64,000 nucleotides of DNA from Stagonosporopsis chrysanthemi (GCA_022560025.1 JAFISE010000025.1:124001-188000); one strand, 5' to 3'; shown: positions 10,314 to 21,666, counted from the first letter of the stretch. The notes: generated by a model from the sequence alone, not told the origin. Program-made: numbers and translations.

Positions 10314-10843
10314 GTAATCGATGCAGTAAGAGGGGCCAAAGAAGAAGCAGATCATGCTGAAAGATCTGAGTTCTGATGTTGTCGTAAACATAAAATGTTC
10401 TCAGTCCTCGGTTGGGGGGTGCATTCCTGGTGTGGATCAGTGCGACATTCCCTCGATGAAGCGAGCGAACAAGCGAGTTGATGAGATATACCCTCTTTTT
10501 CCGAACGCCTTATCTGCATCAGCATAGGTAGCGGAGTTTTGCATGGCAATTTGTTTTGAGTAGAGTCGAGTTTTGGCGTCGCGGTCGCACTTCATTCATA
10601 GTTGCCTGTCTGTAAATATTGATCGCAACACTTGTTCGGGACACCGTCCAAGCTCTCTCGTCTTTGCTCGCAATGGGCTCGTTCCACAGCTATGTGCACC
10701 TTATGAGCCAGCCTCTGCCACTATGACAAGTACGTCAGATCAACAGACAAGAGCCTCAGGCTGACAAGGTAAACGAGCGACTGGTTTTATTTCTTCTCAT
10801 CCTCCTAATGCCAACATCTTCAAGTAAGCACATCTACGCAGAC
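10314..10843. other. Convergent intergenic region
   Basis: The 3' flanks of the coiled-coil gene (plus) and NMT1 (minus) meet here. Only short frames without family features are present. Confidence 0.5.
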
Positions 10844-12016
10844 CTAATCCTCCTTCATAGCAGCAGCACCAACAACCGTCTTAGCAGCCGCAGACTCCAG
10901 CCGCACAAACCCTCCATGCTGCTTGACCCCCTCCTGCAGCTCCACCATCCTCTTCTGATCGCCCGTAGGATCCTGGCTATCAGCGTCCAGTCCCCACTGC
11001 AGGAACTCGTTTGTGTAGTTTGGCTCGAACGCGTCGTCCAGCACGCCCAGGCGCTTGCCATAGCGCGTGACCTTGTCCCAGTCGCGACGGACGTTCTGCA
11101 GGTCCGGGGAGAAGTAAGCGAAGCTGCGCTCGAAGATCTTGCGGTTGGTAGGGGAGTCGAGCGCGGACTTGAAGTCGGTGAGCTCCGTCCAGGCCTGGTC
11201 GGGGTGAGCAAGGACAAAGTCGGTGGCGCGCTTGCAGGCGCGCAGGAAGGCGCGGACTTTGTCCGGGTGCGCGGCCAGGAAGGCGTCGTTGCCAATGTAC
11301 AGGATGCTGCAGAAGCAGCAGCAGCCCAGCTGCGCCAGCTCGTCGATGCGCAGCATGCGCACTTCGCTGCGCGCGCGGCCTTGCGACACGAGCCACTCCT
11401 CCAGCTCGACCATCTGCACGTTTTCGAGGCCGATGCCCGCGTCGATGTCGCCCGATATGATGCTCTTGGTCACGTTCATGCCGACGCGCACAGCGGTGTA
11501 ATCCGCGGGGTCCATGCCGTAGTGGGCAGTCAGCTCGTCGAGCTGGATCTTGCCAAACTCGCCCACGTAGCCGATCTTCTTGCCGCGCAGGGTGGTGAAG
11601 TCCGAGGTAATTCCTGATGAGGTCAGGTAGACGACGCCGGTGAAGGGCTCGTTGAGCAACGAGCCAATGCTGGTTACAGGGAAGCCGCGAGCGGCGGCGG
11701 CGAGCGTGTGGATCATGGCTTTGAAACCGAGATCGACTTTGCCGGAGCCAATGATCTCGGTGACATCCTGGGGTGGGATTAGTATAGTGCGGATGGGAGG
11801 GAGGAGTGGGGAGGGAGGGCTAGCTACGCTGGGGTCGTTGGGCTCGAGGAGAGCGACTTTGATGCCTTCGTCTTTGAAGTAACCCTTGCTCTGGGCGAGG
11901 TAGAGGGGAGCGTGGTACGGAGTGGCGTGCCTGTAGCCATCAGCTTTGCTTCCCATCCAAAGCGTAATGTGCTAAACAGACCAGTTGGTCAGGAAGGTGA
12001 TCTTATCAGTAGACAT
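10844..12016 (-). CDS. NMT1: 4-amino-5-hydroxymethyl-2-methylpyrimidine phosphate synthase
   Basis: Exons 12016-11982, 11930-11828 and 11767-10844; introns 11981-11931 (51 bp) and 11827-11768 (60 bp, TACTAAT branch); 353 residues. The enzyme makes HMP-P, the pyrimidine half of thiamine, using its own active-site His and PLP in a single-turnover reaction. The spliced protein keeps yeast Thi5 numbering exactly: Lys62 (PLP), His66 (pyrimidine donor) and the CCCFC motif at 195-199. The first exon codes for the family N-terminus MSTDKITFLTNW, which the unspliced frame lacks. Intron 2 is 60 nt with no in-frame stop, so its retention would insert 20 residues after NDPS. A TPP riboswitch lies in the 5' leader, so repression by thiamine is expected. 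Confidence 0.95.
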
Positions 12017-12040
12017 GATGGCTTGTTCACACGTAAGAAG

Positions 12041-12262
12041 CTACGAAAGTCAGTACGCCAGAGGCGCGGGGAAGGGGATCAAGAAGCAGCTAGTCCTTTC
12101 GCTGGAATTATCCAGATCAAGTTTAAACGGTATAATCTCAGAACAAGTCCGTCGCCAACCCGCCGTGTCTGTGACAAGAGGGTTGAAGTCTCGACACAGA
12201 TAGGGCGGGTTGGAGACGAGGCTTGAACACCCGCCATGCATGCTTCAGATTCGAGAAAATAC
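12041..12262 (-). other. Predicted 5' UTR intron of NMT1
   Basis: A donor ACAG|GTATTT at 12262 and an acceptor TACTGACTTTCGTAG ending at 12041, 25 bp before the ATG, enclose the TPP aptamer. In Neurospora and Aspergillus the same arrangement lets TPP control splicing of the leader. Exact donors are predicted by eye, and GTGTTC inside the aptamer could act as an alternative proximal donor. Confidence 0.6.
12083..12246 (-). promoter_or_regulatory. TPP riboswitch (THI element)
   Basis: On the minus strand the conserved core is present: CTGAGA with a following UUAUACC (12141-12129) and TTGATCTGGATAAT...CCAGCGAAAGG (12120-12094). A fungal-type extended P3 is formed by GTCTCCAACCCGCC (12217-12204) pairing with GGCGGGTTGGCGAC (12164-12151), 13 of 14 positions. 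P1 can be formed by GAAGCA (12246-12241) with TGCTTC (12088-12083). The aptamer sits between predicted leader splice sites, 67-230 bp upstream of the NMT1 ATG. Binding of thiamine pyrophosphate should shift splicing so that the NMT1 frame is not translated. Structure was paired by hand. Confidence 0.93.
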
Positions 12263-13014
12263 CTGTCGATGTCATGTCGACGTTGCTTGACCCTGATAAT
12301 CCCGGAGGGCGAAGAGGAGGGGTGCGATACCCCGGCATGCTCCCTTCACGGCATCGTACCGGTGGGTGGTGTGGTTGATGGTAAGGCCGAGAAGTTGAAA
12401 TCTGTCAGATGGTTGATGAAAGAAGGAACTCGTGTGAGAACACCAGAATCCTCACTTTATACTTCTGTCTTCCTCGTGATCGCCGGACTTTGCTACAACT
12501 CAACAAATCACTCATCTGCACGTCGGTGATGGTGGGGCAGTGAGGGGTACGAAGCACCAAGAGCGATAATTATGCAGCTTGACGTTCAGGTTCTTCAATC
12601 ACTCCTCTTGTGATCGCTATGCAGACCGGGAGCCGCGTGCGGCGTATTGTGATTCGTTGTCCGTATTTTTCGAGTGGGACTTCGATATCTTGTAGCTCAG
12701 TTAACCGTCATTTGCCGGAGACTAGTCATCGAACGGGTTGCCTTATAAGGTTACAGGATAACGTGCTGGCTGAGCATTTAAGTTGTGCATTAGTGGAAGA
12801 CGTCCAGTGGAATTCTCCATTAAAAGTAAGTCCTCTTTGCAGTGGCAGCAGAACGGGTCGTTGGTACTGCCCAATAATGAATATGCACGTCGTAGCTAGA
12901 AAGTACTCAGCTAACACACAAACCCTCGGTCTCCAACGGAAGACCTCAGCGTATTCCTATGTATATCATTGATGGAAAGGACTTGACGCATCCGCTGCGA
13001 AAGCCACCATACGT
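12263..13014. other. NMT1 promoter region
   Basis: This holds the upstream sequence of NMT1 and the 3' flank of the epoxide hydrolase gene. A hairpin GGGGTGCGATACCCC (12319-12333) and a related inverted copy GGCATCGTACC (12350-12360) lie about 75-115 bp above the aptamer. No gene is seen. Confidence 0.5.
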
Positions 13015-14557
13015 TCAGAGCTCCTCGACGACCTTGAGGTTCAGCATGCCAGCGAATGGAGTCGCCCTCTCACGAGGATGCTCGCTCAAAGCCCACAGAA
13101 CGAGTTGCTCGAGGACCACCCGAGCAGTAGGTTCCGTAGGCATCCAGTGACCCGCGTCCTTCACAACGAGTACCTGGCTGCCCTTAACTAGGTACTCTTT
13201 TACGTTGTCAAGCGCCAGTCTCAGGTCAAATGCTGGATCACGCTGCCCAAGCACAAATGTCGTGGGTGCTTTGAGAGCACCCTTGGGAGCGGTGGTGGAA
13301 GCTCGATCGTCGCCTGATCGGAGCTCGAACAGCGCAACCGTGGTTTCAAGGGACTTTTCCCATCGCCCAACGAACAGACCCTCGCGGTAGATGCTGATCT
13401 TCTCCGACATCCCACGATCTTTTATCCTTCGTCGCACAGACTCGCCATACCGACCCGAAGGCTCACCAACTGGTTGGTCTACTAATTGAGGCAACGCGGG
13501 GCCAGTAGACATGCACATGGATTCCGCCGCTGCCTTCGTGTCAAGTCTTGTCAGGAGGTCTTCACCCTTCTCTTGTGGGCCATTTCCAAGGCAGTGCAAG
13601 ACGCGCAGGAACCAGTAGTTTCCAAATGTGGTGAGAAAAACATCCATGGGCTTCGGTAAGTGGAAGCAGAAGATGTAGAAGGACCTCCTGTATTGCGAAA
13701 TGACTGGTTTGAGCGCCTGAAGAGCGTTTTTAAGTAGGGCAGTGTTGGATGGATTGCGACTCCATGTGCGCAGCATTTGACGTGCTAGAGTCCACTGAGC
13801 AAAGGCGTTATGAGCAGTCGCATGAGGCTGTGGAGGTTAGTATAATGCTTCAAGTGCTTCCAGAGTCACTCACGATAAGTCCACTCGTCGTCACCCAGCG
13901 ATCGGCTAGTTCGCCAGCCTCAGCCGCCAGCCTGGCGCAGATGAGCGCTCCCCAATCATGGCTAACGACAACACACTTCATCTCTTCCTGCAGAAACTGC
14001 TTCCTCGCGCCGATTATAAACTCAGCCATAGTTTCAAGCACCTCGTTGGGCCCATAGTTTGGCAGACTATCACTACCTCCATACCCAGGCAAATCGACAG
14101 CGATAAGAGTGTGCTCTTCCTGCAGAGCAGGAGCCTGCAGGATGTGCCGCCATAGCAGGTACGAGTCGGGGAAGCCATGCAGGAAGAAAGCGACATTGCG
14201 CGAGGGAGGAGCGTCAGCATTCGCATTGACGACGTAGTGAAGCTTGGTCCCGGCGGACGTTGTGAAGAAGGCGTGTCTGAAGCCTGGGAGCGGTTCGCGA
14301 TCGAGGCTCCAGTATTTCTGCTGAGCTGAAGGCCGTCAGTAAACAAATACTCTTCTGCACGAGTTAAAATTACCAGCGGCTAGCTCCTGTTTCTCCTCAT
14401 CCGTGTCTTTGGGCTGAAAAATGCCGTTCTTCAGCACAACGGTGACCCATGTAACCGCGAGGCTGAAAAGTCCAAAACCAAGCTTGAAACTGTACCAAGC
14501 CAAGCTCTCAAGCTTGCTGCCTGACTTCTTAGTCGTGAGTGCGGGCGAAGGAGGCAT
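13015..14557 (-). CDS. Membrane-anchored epoxide-hydrolase-like alpha/beta hydrolase
   Basis: Exons 14557-14374, 14325-13874 and 13827-13015; introns 14373-14326 (48 bp) and 13873-13828 (46 bp, GTGAGT, TACTAAC branch); 482 residues. A hydrophobic N-terminal segment (about 22-43) suggests a membrane anchor. The alpha/beta hydrolase core shows the oxyanion-hole motif HGFP (111-114), DLPGYGGSD, and a nucleophile elbow SHDWG with Asp185. A GQRDPAFD acid region and the catalytic His in DAGHWMPTEP follow. Asp instead of Ser at the nucleophile, with HGFP, points to epoxide hydrolase or haloalkane-dehalogenase-like chemistry. The substrate is unknown. The start gives the only frame that joins to the conserved core. 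Confidence 0.85.
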
Positions 14558-15250
14558 GTTCGGTGGTTGCTGTCATGCGCCGTGTTGTGTTGTCGTGAAG
14601 AAAGATTTCCCAAGCAGTCGTGCGGTGTGGGGTGCTCGTGACAGGGCAATCACGATGAGCAAGCACCACTTTGGGCGGCAGCCGTGCTCGTGAACCAGTC
14701 CTCATCGCGGCCTGACAAGATAGACATCAGGACTAGCAAAGATATGCCCTTGCATCCAAAGCTTGTGGAGTATTGCGCGTTAGAGGTAACGTGCAGTGGT
14801 GATCTTTGTAGTATGACGTTGTTGGCCATAGCTTCGAGCTGCAGCTTATTCCTCGGCCTATATTGAGCGTGGATTCAGCCAATATGCAAACATGTAGTAC
14901 TAGGCCTACAATAGTGTAGATGGGTGTGTAGGTCTTATCTTCGTTACCTTGTGTCATGTTTACTTGAATTTGATTACTGCCCGGCGCAGCATCATTCATC
15001 GCCCAGAACCCTGTATCACTTCCATCTTATTGACACTTGAAGGACCCAGATGTGCCAGCAATAGACTTGGTTCAGCTCTTGAACGTACAGTCTCGCGCAC
15101 CACTTGTCCATCCACGCCTCCCTGCTTCCGTCTTGCCAATGTAAGCCTCCGAGCCTCTAAAAGGCACGGATAGCCAGGCTCTCTCCACCTCCAATATTCA
15201 CTACTCTCGTCGTCAAACCCTGAATCAACCATGACCACAGCCTCCACCTC
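14558..15250. other. Intergenic region
   Basis: About 690 bp between the epoxide-hydrolase-like gene promoter side and the 3' end of the coiled-coil gene. Only short frames without supporting features. Confidence 0.5.
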
Positions 15251-15814
15251 TCACCGCCTCCCCCTCATCTTCTCCAGCACCCTCAACTCGGCCTGCCTCT
15301 CCAGCCTCAAACTCTCCAACTCCTTCAACACCCTCTCATTCTCCCTGAATACCCCTTCTCTCCTGCGCATCCTGCTCCTCACCTCCTCCAGTCTCCCCTC
15401 GACCGCGCCCCTCACCGCCCTCTCCAAGCCCTCTACATCACCCGGTCCCAGCCCCCGCTCCTCGACAAACCGCCTCGCAAAATCACTGATCACGTGCGCG
15501 CTCGGCCCAATCCCGCCAGTGTGATACCCGTTCTCGTGTGTCAGGAACAGGCCTGGGACGGGCGAGGCGTGGGTGCGCAGGTGCGAGGTGATGGGGACGG
15601 GCAGGTCGGAGGCGGAGATCATGGGTTGCTCGTCTGCTTTGCGTTTCGGGGATGGGTGTGGCGTGCCGTGTAGGATGGCGCGCATCAGGTCGTTTTCGAA
15701 CGCTTCGTTGTACGGGACTGTGTGCGGCGAGTAGTCAATGACGGGCGAGGTGGGTGAAGAGGAAAGGCCGGGCGTGGGCAGGCGCGGGCGGCTGGACATG
15801 TCTGTGTTGGCCAT
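15251..15814 (-). CDS. Small protein with C-terminal coiled coil, unknown function
   Basis: Intronless, 187 residues from the ATG at 15814 (MANTDMSSRP). A longer in-frame start at 15991 would run into the divergent SF3b5 promoter and adds an Arg-rich, unconserved-looking leader, so it was not chosen. The first 90 residues are Pro/Ser-rich and disordered with several SP/TP sites and a basic PKRK motif. The last 70 residues form a charged coiled coil (FARRFVEERGLGPGDVEGLE onward). It shares a 225 bp divergent promoter with SF3b5. The family is not recognised. Confidence 0.65.
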   Translation of the reverse strand: MANTDMSSRPRLPTPGLSSSPTSPVIDYSPHTVPYNEAFENDLMRAILHGTPHPSPKRKADEQPMISASDLPVPITSHLRTHASPVPGLFLTHENGYHTGGIGPSAHVISDFARRFVEERGLGPGDVEGLERAVRGAVEGRLEEVRSRMRRREGVFRENERVLKELESLRLERQAELRVLEKMRGRR

Positions 15815-15940
15815 TTTGGTGTTTGTGTGGGTAATGCGACGGCGACTTTGAGGCTTACCGCGCGTAACAAGGTGAGGTTTGAAGGTTGTGAGTGTTGCGA
15901 CGAGCAGGTCGCGCGGTCGCAACGCTCGTGGTCGCCGCCG

Positions 15941-15953
15941 GCTCTTATCGATA
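15941..15953. promoter_or_regulatory. Candidate promoter motif GCTCTTATCGATA
   Basis: This 13-mer, in the divergent promoter of the coiled-coil and SF3b5 genes, is identical to one at 2508-2520 between the Whi5-like and GH5 genes. A shortened form, CTCTTATCGA, lies at 38063-38072 just upstream of the XlnR/AraR-type gene. Function is unknown. Confidence 0.35.
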
Positions 15954-16039
15954 ACTTCAACGTGCGCTTCATCGTACCTTTCTCTTACCAACTTCGCCCT
16001 CTACACCGTTCCACAGCCAACACACATTCTCACTACACC

Positions 16040-16343
16040 ATGGCCGACAAGCTCCGCGCCCAGCAACATCTCGAAGCGCTACAGGCGCGCTACATCGGTA
16101 TCGGCTCCGCAGACACGAACAAGCACGAGTGGACCTCCAACATTGCACGCGACTCGCTCTCCTCGTATGTCGGCCACCCGCCACTGCTGCAGTACATGAG
16201 CATCGGGCTGGGTCAGCCGAGGGAGAAGACGAGGGTGCAGTTACTGGAGAGAATGATCAGGCCAGTTGGACCGCCGCCCGAGGTGAGTTGAGGGAAGTGC
16301 TGGATTCGAGGCAGTGGCTGACAGGGTGTAGAATCAGGATTGA
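16040..16343 (+). CDS. Splicing factor 3B subunit 5 (SF3b10/Ysf3)
   Basis: Exon 1 16040-16282, intron 16283-16331 (49 bp, GTGAGT, GCTGAC branch, TAG), exon 2 16332-16343, which codes only NQD and the stop; 84 residues. The protein is the smallest SF3b subunit of U2 snRNP, which helps recognise the intron branch site. Sequence landmarks are QQHLEALQARYIGIGSADT, a conserved HEW, YVGHPPLLQYMSI and the terminal MIRPVGPPPE, all in the order and length expected for SF3b5. The start has a good context (ACCATGGCC). Confidence 0.93.
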
Positions 16344-16687
16344 TTTTCGATGGACTGCTAAGAGAACTGCTTATCCAAAGGACGGAGCCTGCGGATAGTC
16401 ATGATACCCACGAGCGGCTGACGCGGCGATGCACCAGCGAGGTAGAAGGGAAAGCGAGCGTGAAGCAAAGATCACTCAGACCACATAAGTTTACAATGTA
16501 TGAGCAGCAAAAAAGAACGCTGAAAGACTAGACGAAGGCATTGCCGTAGTGTCGCAGCCGCACGTCAAGCAAAGATGCATGTGAGGCCGCGTCTACGGTT
16601 CATGTATAGCCATGCATACGCTCTAAAATCCCAATGCCCGTCCATGCAGGGCGACTTCAATCCACCTTTCCACCTCCAGCAGCCCAC
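16344..16687. other. Convergent intergenic region
   Basis: 3' flanks of SF3b5 and the ankyrin gene. Nothing further seen. Confidence 0.5.
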
Positions 16688-17399
16688 TTAATCACTCTCA
16701 CTCCCACTCCCTGTCGGCCCATCATCCTCCTCTACGACATCCCCACCCATCATCATAGCCACCTCGCCCTTCCTCAGCACCTCCCTCAGCGCCGTGTTCC
16801 GCGGATCCACCAGCTCGATGGGCTTCAGCTTCGCCTTGTTCCGTATCCTAGGATCGCAGCCGGCATCGAGCAGAATCTCGACAATCGGGGTGCCGGCCGG
16901 CCAGTCGGGTTTGGCGAGCGAATTTGCGTAGCGCACGGCTTTATGGAGGGGCAGGTCGCCTTCGATGCGGTCGGTGAGCTCAATCTCGATGCCCTCCTGG
17001 TCGAGCAGGATGTCAAGGATATCGTCTGTAGTTGCCCGCATTAGCGATAATCCATTCCGTTGGGCGCCGACAGCGTCCATGGCAGTGTGGCTAGCCATGG
17101 CTGGGTCTTGAGATCACACATACAGCTCCCGTACGTAGCGGCGACGTGCAGACACCCGTTCCCCACGCCGTCTTTTGCCTCGTTCAGCACCTGCGCAACG
17201 TGCTCTGTTGGCTGCTTTCCGTATTTGGAGGCTGCGGCTGCGACGTCGGCGATCGTTTCTTCGAGCAGGTCGGTGTTGTTGCGGCGGCACGCTTCGAGGA
17301 TCAGCTCGCGGGGCGACGCGCCCTGTGATTGTCAGTATACAGTCAGATCCACAAGACATGCAGCAAATACTGCTGGGTACACACATCTTCGTCCGCCAT
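16688..17399 (-). CDS. Ankyrin-repeat protein, Yar1-like
   Basis: Exons 17399-17385 (15 nt), 17322-17124 and 17025-16688; introns 17384-17323 (62 bp) and 17123-17026 (98 bp, GTATGT, CTAATG branch, CAG); 183 residues. After splicing, ankyrin units appear: VGNGCLHVAATYGSYDILDI, then GDLPLHKAVRYAN, then VEILLDAGCDPRIRNKAKLKP. The C-terminus is short and acidic (VVEEDDGPTGSGSESD). Size, repeat number and acidic tail resemble yeast Yar1, the chaperone of ribosomal protein uS3, but the link is only by general form. Unspliced reading would replace the second repeat with an unrelated N-terminus, which supports the splice model. Confidence 0.8.
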
Positions 17400-17746
17400 G
17401 GTGAGCTGTGTATGTTGGAGTTTGGTGGGGTAGGGCGGCGGTGACTCGAGCGCGTGTGGCTGAACGCGAGCACAACAGGGCGAGGAGATTGCGTGTGAAG
17501 GCGCGGCAATGGAGGACTGAGGCTGTGTACAAGCTGGCCAGCACTTGCGGTGAGACAGCCCCGAATGTTTCAGACGCACTTGCTCTCGCTGGCAGCAGCG
17601 CCCAAACTCCGCCGCCGCCGCCCCGCGCTCCCCCATGCGGCCTAGCCTCAGGGTCCACTGTAACTTTCTCATAGCCGTCGTCGTCACACCCACCCAGCGA
17701 CCGAGCTGGTGCTTCAGCATTCCCGCCGCAGATTCACAATTCCACC

Positions 17747-18330
17747 ATGTTGCTCTGTAAGCCCCCCCTTTCTCTCTCTCTTTTCCCATATGACCTACCT
17801 CGCCTCCTCCGTCTCCTTCTCAACCCCACCCGCCCTCTCCGCCCACTAACCACCCCCAGTCTGCCCAACCTGCAGCAACATGCTGCGCGTGAGCCGTGTC
17901 CCACCAGGCGATCCCACAATCGAGCAGCACGTGGGCCAGAACCGCTTCGAGTGCCTGACGTGCCCGTACCACTTCGTCATCAACAAGCGGTACTATGAGC
18001 GCAAGTACTTGAAGAAGAAGGAGGTGGAAGACATTTTGGGCGGCAAGGGGGCCTGGGATAATGTCGATAAGACGGAAGGTATGTTTGTATCTATTGTGTT
18101 GTTTTATTGCGGTTTGGTTTGGGCTGGAAATGTATTGGTGGCAGATTGGGGAGGCGGTTGGAGTGGCTTACGCTTGCGTGGATGGAAGCTGACAGTGACC
18201 AGTGCAATGTCCAAACGAAAAGTGCCGTAACGACCAGGCGTACTGGTATCAGCTTCAGATTCGCAGTGCCGACGAGCCCATGACGGCCTTCTACAAGTGC
18301 ACCAAATGCGCAAAGGAGTGGCGCGAGTAG
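17747..18330 (+). CDS. RPC11: RNA polymerase III subunit Rpc11
   Basis: Exons 17747-17756 (10 nt), 17860-18078 and 18203-18330; introns 17757-17859 (103 bp) and 18079-18202 (124 bp); 118 residues. Rpc11 provides RNA-cleavage activity, termination and reinitiation in Pol III. The N-terminal zinc ribbon has Cys5, Cys8, Cys35 and Cys38. The C-terminal TFIIS-type ribbon has Cys79, Cys84, Cys109 and Cys112, and carries the catalytic acidic loop RSADEPMT (Asp100-Glu101), identical to the family consensus. The 10-nt first exon is required to begin the first ribbon (MLLFCPTC). It is divergent from the ankyrin gene with about 350 bp between. Confidence 0.95.
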
Positions 18331-18575
18331 TCAGTGTTCGTGGTGGGGACGAGATTTGAGAGTATATATATCAGGAGTTTGAGGAGCAGCAATTGTTGCA
18401 TTTGCGTTGGAAATACCCCGGTTGTCCTACTTCTACAATACCAGACCTACTTTTACTAGATCCGTATTCGAGTATGCGTCTATTATATCCCTATTCTGTC
18501 AAGCCGGGACAAAACTCCGTCTGCCTGCAAAAATTTATGTTGCCCAGCTCATCATCCGTAATGCAGCTCAGCCGG

Positions 18576-21500
18576 CTATTCCCTAATACCAGGCCCCTCG
18601 TGGCTGATCCCAAAGAGCGGTACCGGTGCTCCTTCTCCTGCACCATTGATCCCACCTTGGCCACCGCCTACATTCACATTGCCCTCTCCAACCGGCCTCG
18701 GACTACCCATTGCTGGCGTGTTACTCGGCCACGCCCATAACGCATCAAAGTCAATGTGTTCATCCAGCCCGCTCTCTTCGCTGTGCAGGCTCGGCACCCG
18801 TGTATTGTCCAGAGCACTCAGATCCAGCATCGTACTCAGACTCGGTGGCTTTGACGGTGAACTCAGCCCGGATGCACCAAGATTATACGCCTCTGAGCCG
18901 GGCGCACCAGCAGGCGGATCCTGCATGGGTGAAAGGTGCACAGAGAAGTCTGTCTGTGGCGGTGACAGCTGAGTGGGCAGCGAGTTCGAATGCGTAAGGT
19001 GAGGTGGCTGGAAGGCCGGTGGTGTTGCGTCGAGGGGTGCAGTCTGCATGCCGGGGTAGATGTGAATGGGTACTTGGTGTAGTCGAGATGTTGCGCTCAG
19101 GAGGTCTGTAGCGTTGGCTAATACTGCGCTGGCACCCTGTGTTTGTTGCTGGTTCGGCGGTGTGACGCCATATAGTTGCGTCGAGATGCTAGGAAGGTTG
19201 GTGTTGTCTGGTTGGCTTTGTTTACGCTGCATACGTTGCCGAGTTACGACGTCGCGGAAAGTACTGAGGATGTACACAAGGCGACTGGCCTGTTGATCAC
19301 TCTCGCCGCAGTAATTCATAATCGTGATAGCGTTGAGGATGCAAGTATCTGCAGCATCAACCCGGTATAATCCAGCGAACTCGTTGGCGAGTATCACCAG
19401 CGTGGCCGCGAACAGAAAATAGATAACTGAAGGATTCCTTCGTGACAAGTAGCCTGCATCAAATGCATTCTGGACCAGAAGGATAGTGTGTGTCGAGGCA
19501 ATGACGCACGCTTCGCTGAACTTCTCCATGCGTAGATATGGTCTTGGGCCTCTGACTCCAGGTTGCGATTGATTGACATGTCGTTGTGTTTCCAGGTTCA
19601 GGATGTACAAGAAGAATGGCCGTGTCAGTAGAATGATCGAATGGCAATAGAACAAGTTAACGTGCAGGATTGCAACGCCTTGGCTTGGTGAGGCGCTCGC
19701 CGCCTGTCTCCAGTGTAATATAGATGGAAGTGCGCGGGGCCATGATTTGCAGATATCAGCGATCTCTTGCGCAAGTCGGGTGCTAATCTTGCGCTGTTGA
19801 TACACTTTGCGCAAGATGATACCAATCACCGAACAACTGCGCACAGCAGCCTCCAACGCACAAGGGCCTGTTTCGTTGAAACTCGGAGATGAATTGAGCA
19901 GATATGGCTGTTCGGGCGACCCTTCGAGGGGGTGAAGTGCATCTCCTGAGCAATCGTCTTCGGATATGGCGGTAGGCCGACCAAGCGAACAAGAAAGCAA
20001 GCGGTCCATAACGAAAATCGACCTCCAAAGGTTCTTGCGCTGTGTCTGCTCTTCTGGGCTGAATATCACCATCGTTTCTTCTCTGTGTAGACCAAGAGCG
20101 TGTGCAGAGCGGGCTGCCATGCCAAGCAGAGCGAAGGCCGTATTCCGTTTGGACTTGGCAAGCATGTAGACAGACATAAGCAACAAAGCCTGCACAGACC
20201 AAAAGTCCTGGTCTTCGAGGCCGTTCATGGGATCGTTCAAAGACTTAGCGTTCAGGTAGAACACCTCTGCTCTGTCAAGGTGCTCGCTACGAAGCTTGTC
20301 GATGATGAGCGCCTCCGGACTGCCTGAAAGCGGAGTGGCCATGGTCAGACCGATCGCGAAAACCATGTTTAAGAGGCACAGCCATGGCGGTTGCACCTGA
20401 AACGGGTCAGCATAGCAAGCCTCCATCTCTTCAAGAAAGCGATTGCGCTCAAACACTTGAAGCAGTCCGTGAGTGTTGATGAAGAAGGCATCAGCAAGTA
20501 CACGAGCGGTTTGCGTGTCAGGAAGCAAATGCGTGTGCCTAAAGCCCGGAGGAAGGGAGTACTGCCCTTCGACTATCTTGTGTCGTCGGGGATCATTGGT
20601 GAAGGATGACGCTCCCGCGACTGTTTCGACCATCATACGCAACAACTGAAGGAACGACAAAGTTGCCGAGTCTCCTATATAAAGCACTCGGCCTGTTGGG
20701 TCTTGAAGCATCCGGCTTTGGCTGTATATAATAGCCTCCTCATCTGGACCACTACCTACGGTAGTACCACGCGATCGTGCTTGTAGATGTTCTCCGTTCG
20801 CGTTGCTTGTGGGCAATTGCTGAAATGCACCGACACCTTCGATGCTTGGTCTAGCTCCAGGCGATTTGTAAGGTGTGTCTTGCTTCAGCGGATTTGAACG
20901 ACCCTCACTGTTCTTTGCGATCGGACGATTGGCAACCGAGGACCTTCTTCTGGATGGAGCCAGCGGTGAGGGGTGGTTGTTACCATTGCTAGGTGTCTTT
21001 GGACTCGAGTTGTCGTCTGCGTACGGGCTTTCGGCATCGCCATCCTGGACCGCTCGCCGTTTAGCTGGTGGGCCGCTATCGGCAGGAGATCCAGGTTCGC
21101 GGTCCGCGTATATGCAGCTGAAGTTCCGCTATCATTGTTAGCAGCAATCTTGACAACACATGACATCTGTAATGATGCGATGTTGTTTTGCGTCAAGCTG
21201 ATGACATCCCATAATCCTAGGTGATAAAGAGTTGTGTCGACATGCTAAATTCCGGGAATGCACACAGTAGGGAGGATATATACCTTTTCACATGTGTTGC
21301 ATGGGCAAAGGCCGTTGCACTTGTTGTAGTGTTAGCTGTGGATCCACTTTCAAGTAGCATCTGCCACGATGGTGGTTGCGCGTCTCAACAACATATTTGC
21401 TGTCAGGCGACAGTTTCATGAGCGCAATTGCGAATCACGATCCAATTGATGGATAAGCAATGGACAGATCATAAGAGAATGCACTCGTAAGGTGTAGCTG

Positions 21501-21666
21501 CTGTGCAGGAGTGGTAATGCGACTCGCCTTCTGCTTTCGCCTTTTGCAGCTCTCGCACGCCTGGGCCGTACGCTGCCGCTGTTCTACAAACAACCAGATC
21601 AGTATCCATTAAGTAATTACACCGCAGGTATGCAGACTAACCAGGAGGTACTTTTGGGCGCGTCAT
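18576..21666 (-). CDS. Zn2Cys6 transcription factor with fungal-specific middle domain
   Basis: Exons 21666-21642, 21583-21528, 21319-21284 (36 nt) and 21128-18576; introns of 58, 208 and 155 bp; 889 residues. The spliced N-terminus gives a canonical binuclear zinc cluster, Cys18, 21, 28, 34, 37 and 44 (CX2CX6CX5CX2CX6C), with an extra Cys32, ending NFSCIYAD. A disordered basic linker follows. The fungal_trans region spans about residues 250-600, with landmarks LADAFFINTHGLLQ, ARSAHALGLHREE and DRLLSCSLGRPTAI, before an acidic Ser/Pro-rich tail. Intron 2 must be GC-AG (AAG|GCGAGT) to keep the cluster intact. It likely activates transcription. The target is unknown, although the divergent CoA-transferase gene 582 bp away is a candidate. 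Confidence 0.88.

Noticed and set aside
10808..11617. 269-codon plus-strand frame
   Set aside because: Antisense to the GC-rich NMT1 coding exon, with no family features.
12290..12318. Plus-strand CCTGATAATCCCGGAGGGCGAAG resembling part of a TPP aptamer
   Set aside because: It is on the wrong strand for NMT1 and lacks the CTGAGA half. The true aptamer is on the minus strand at 12083-12246.
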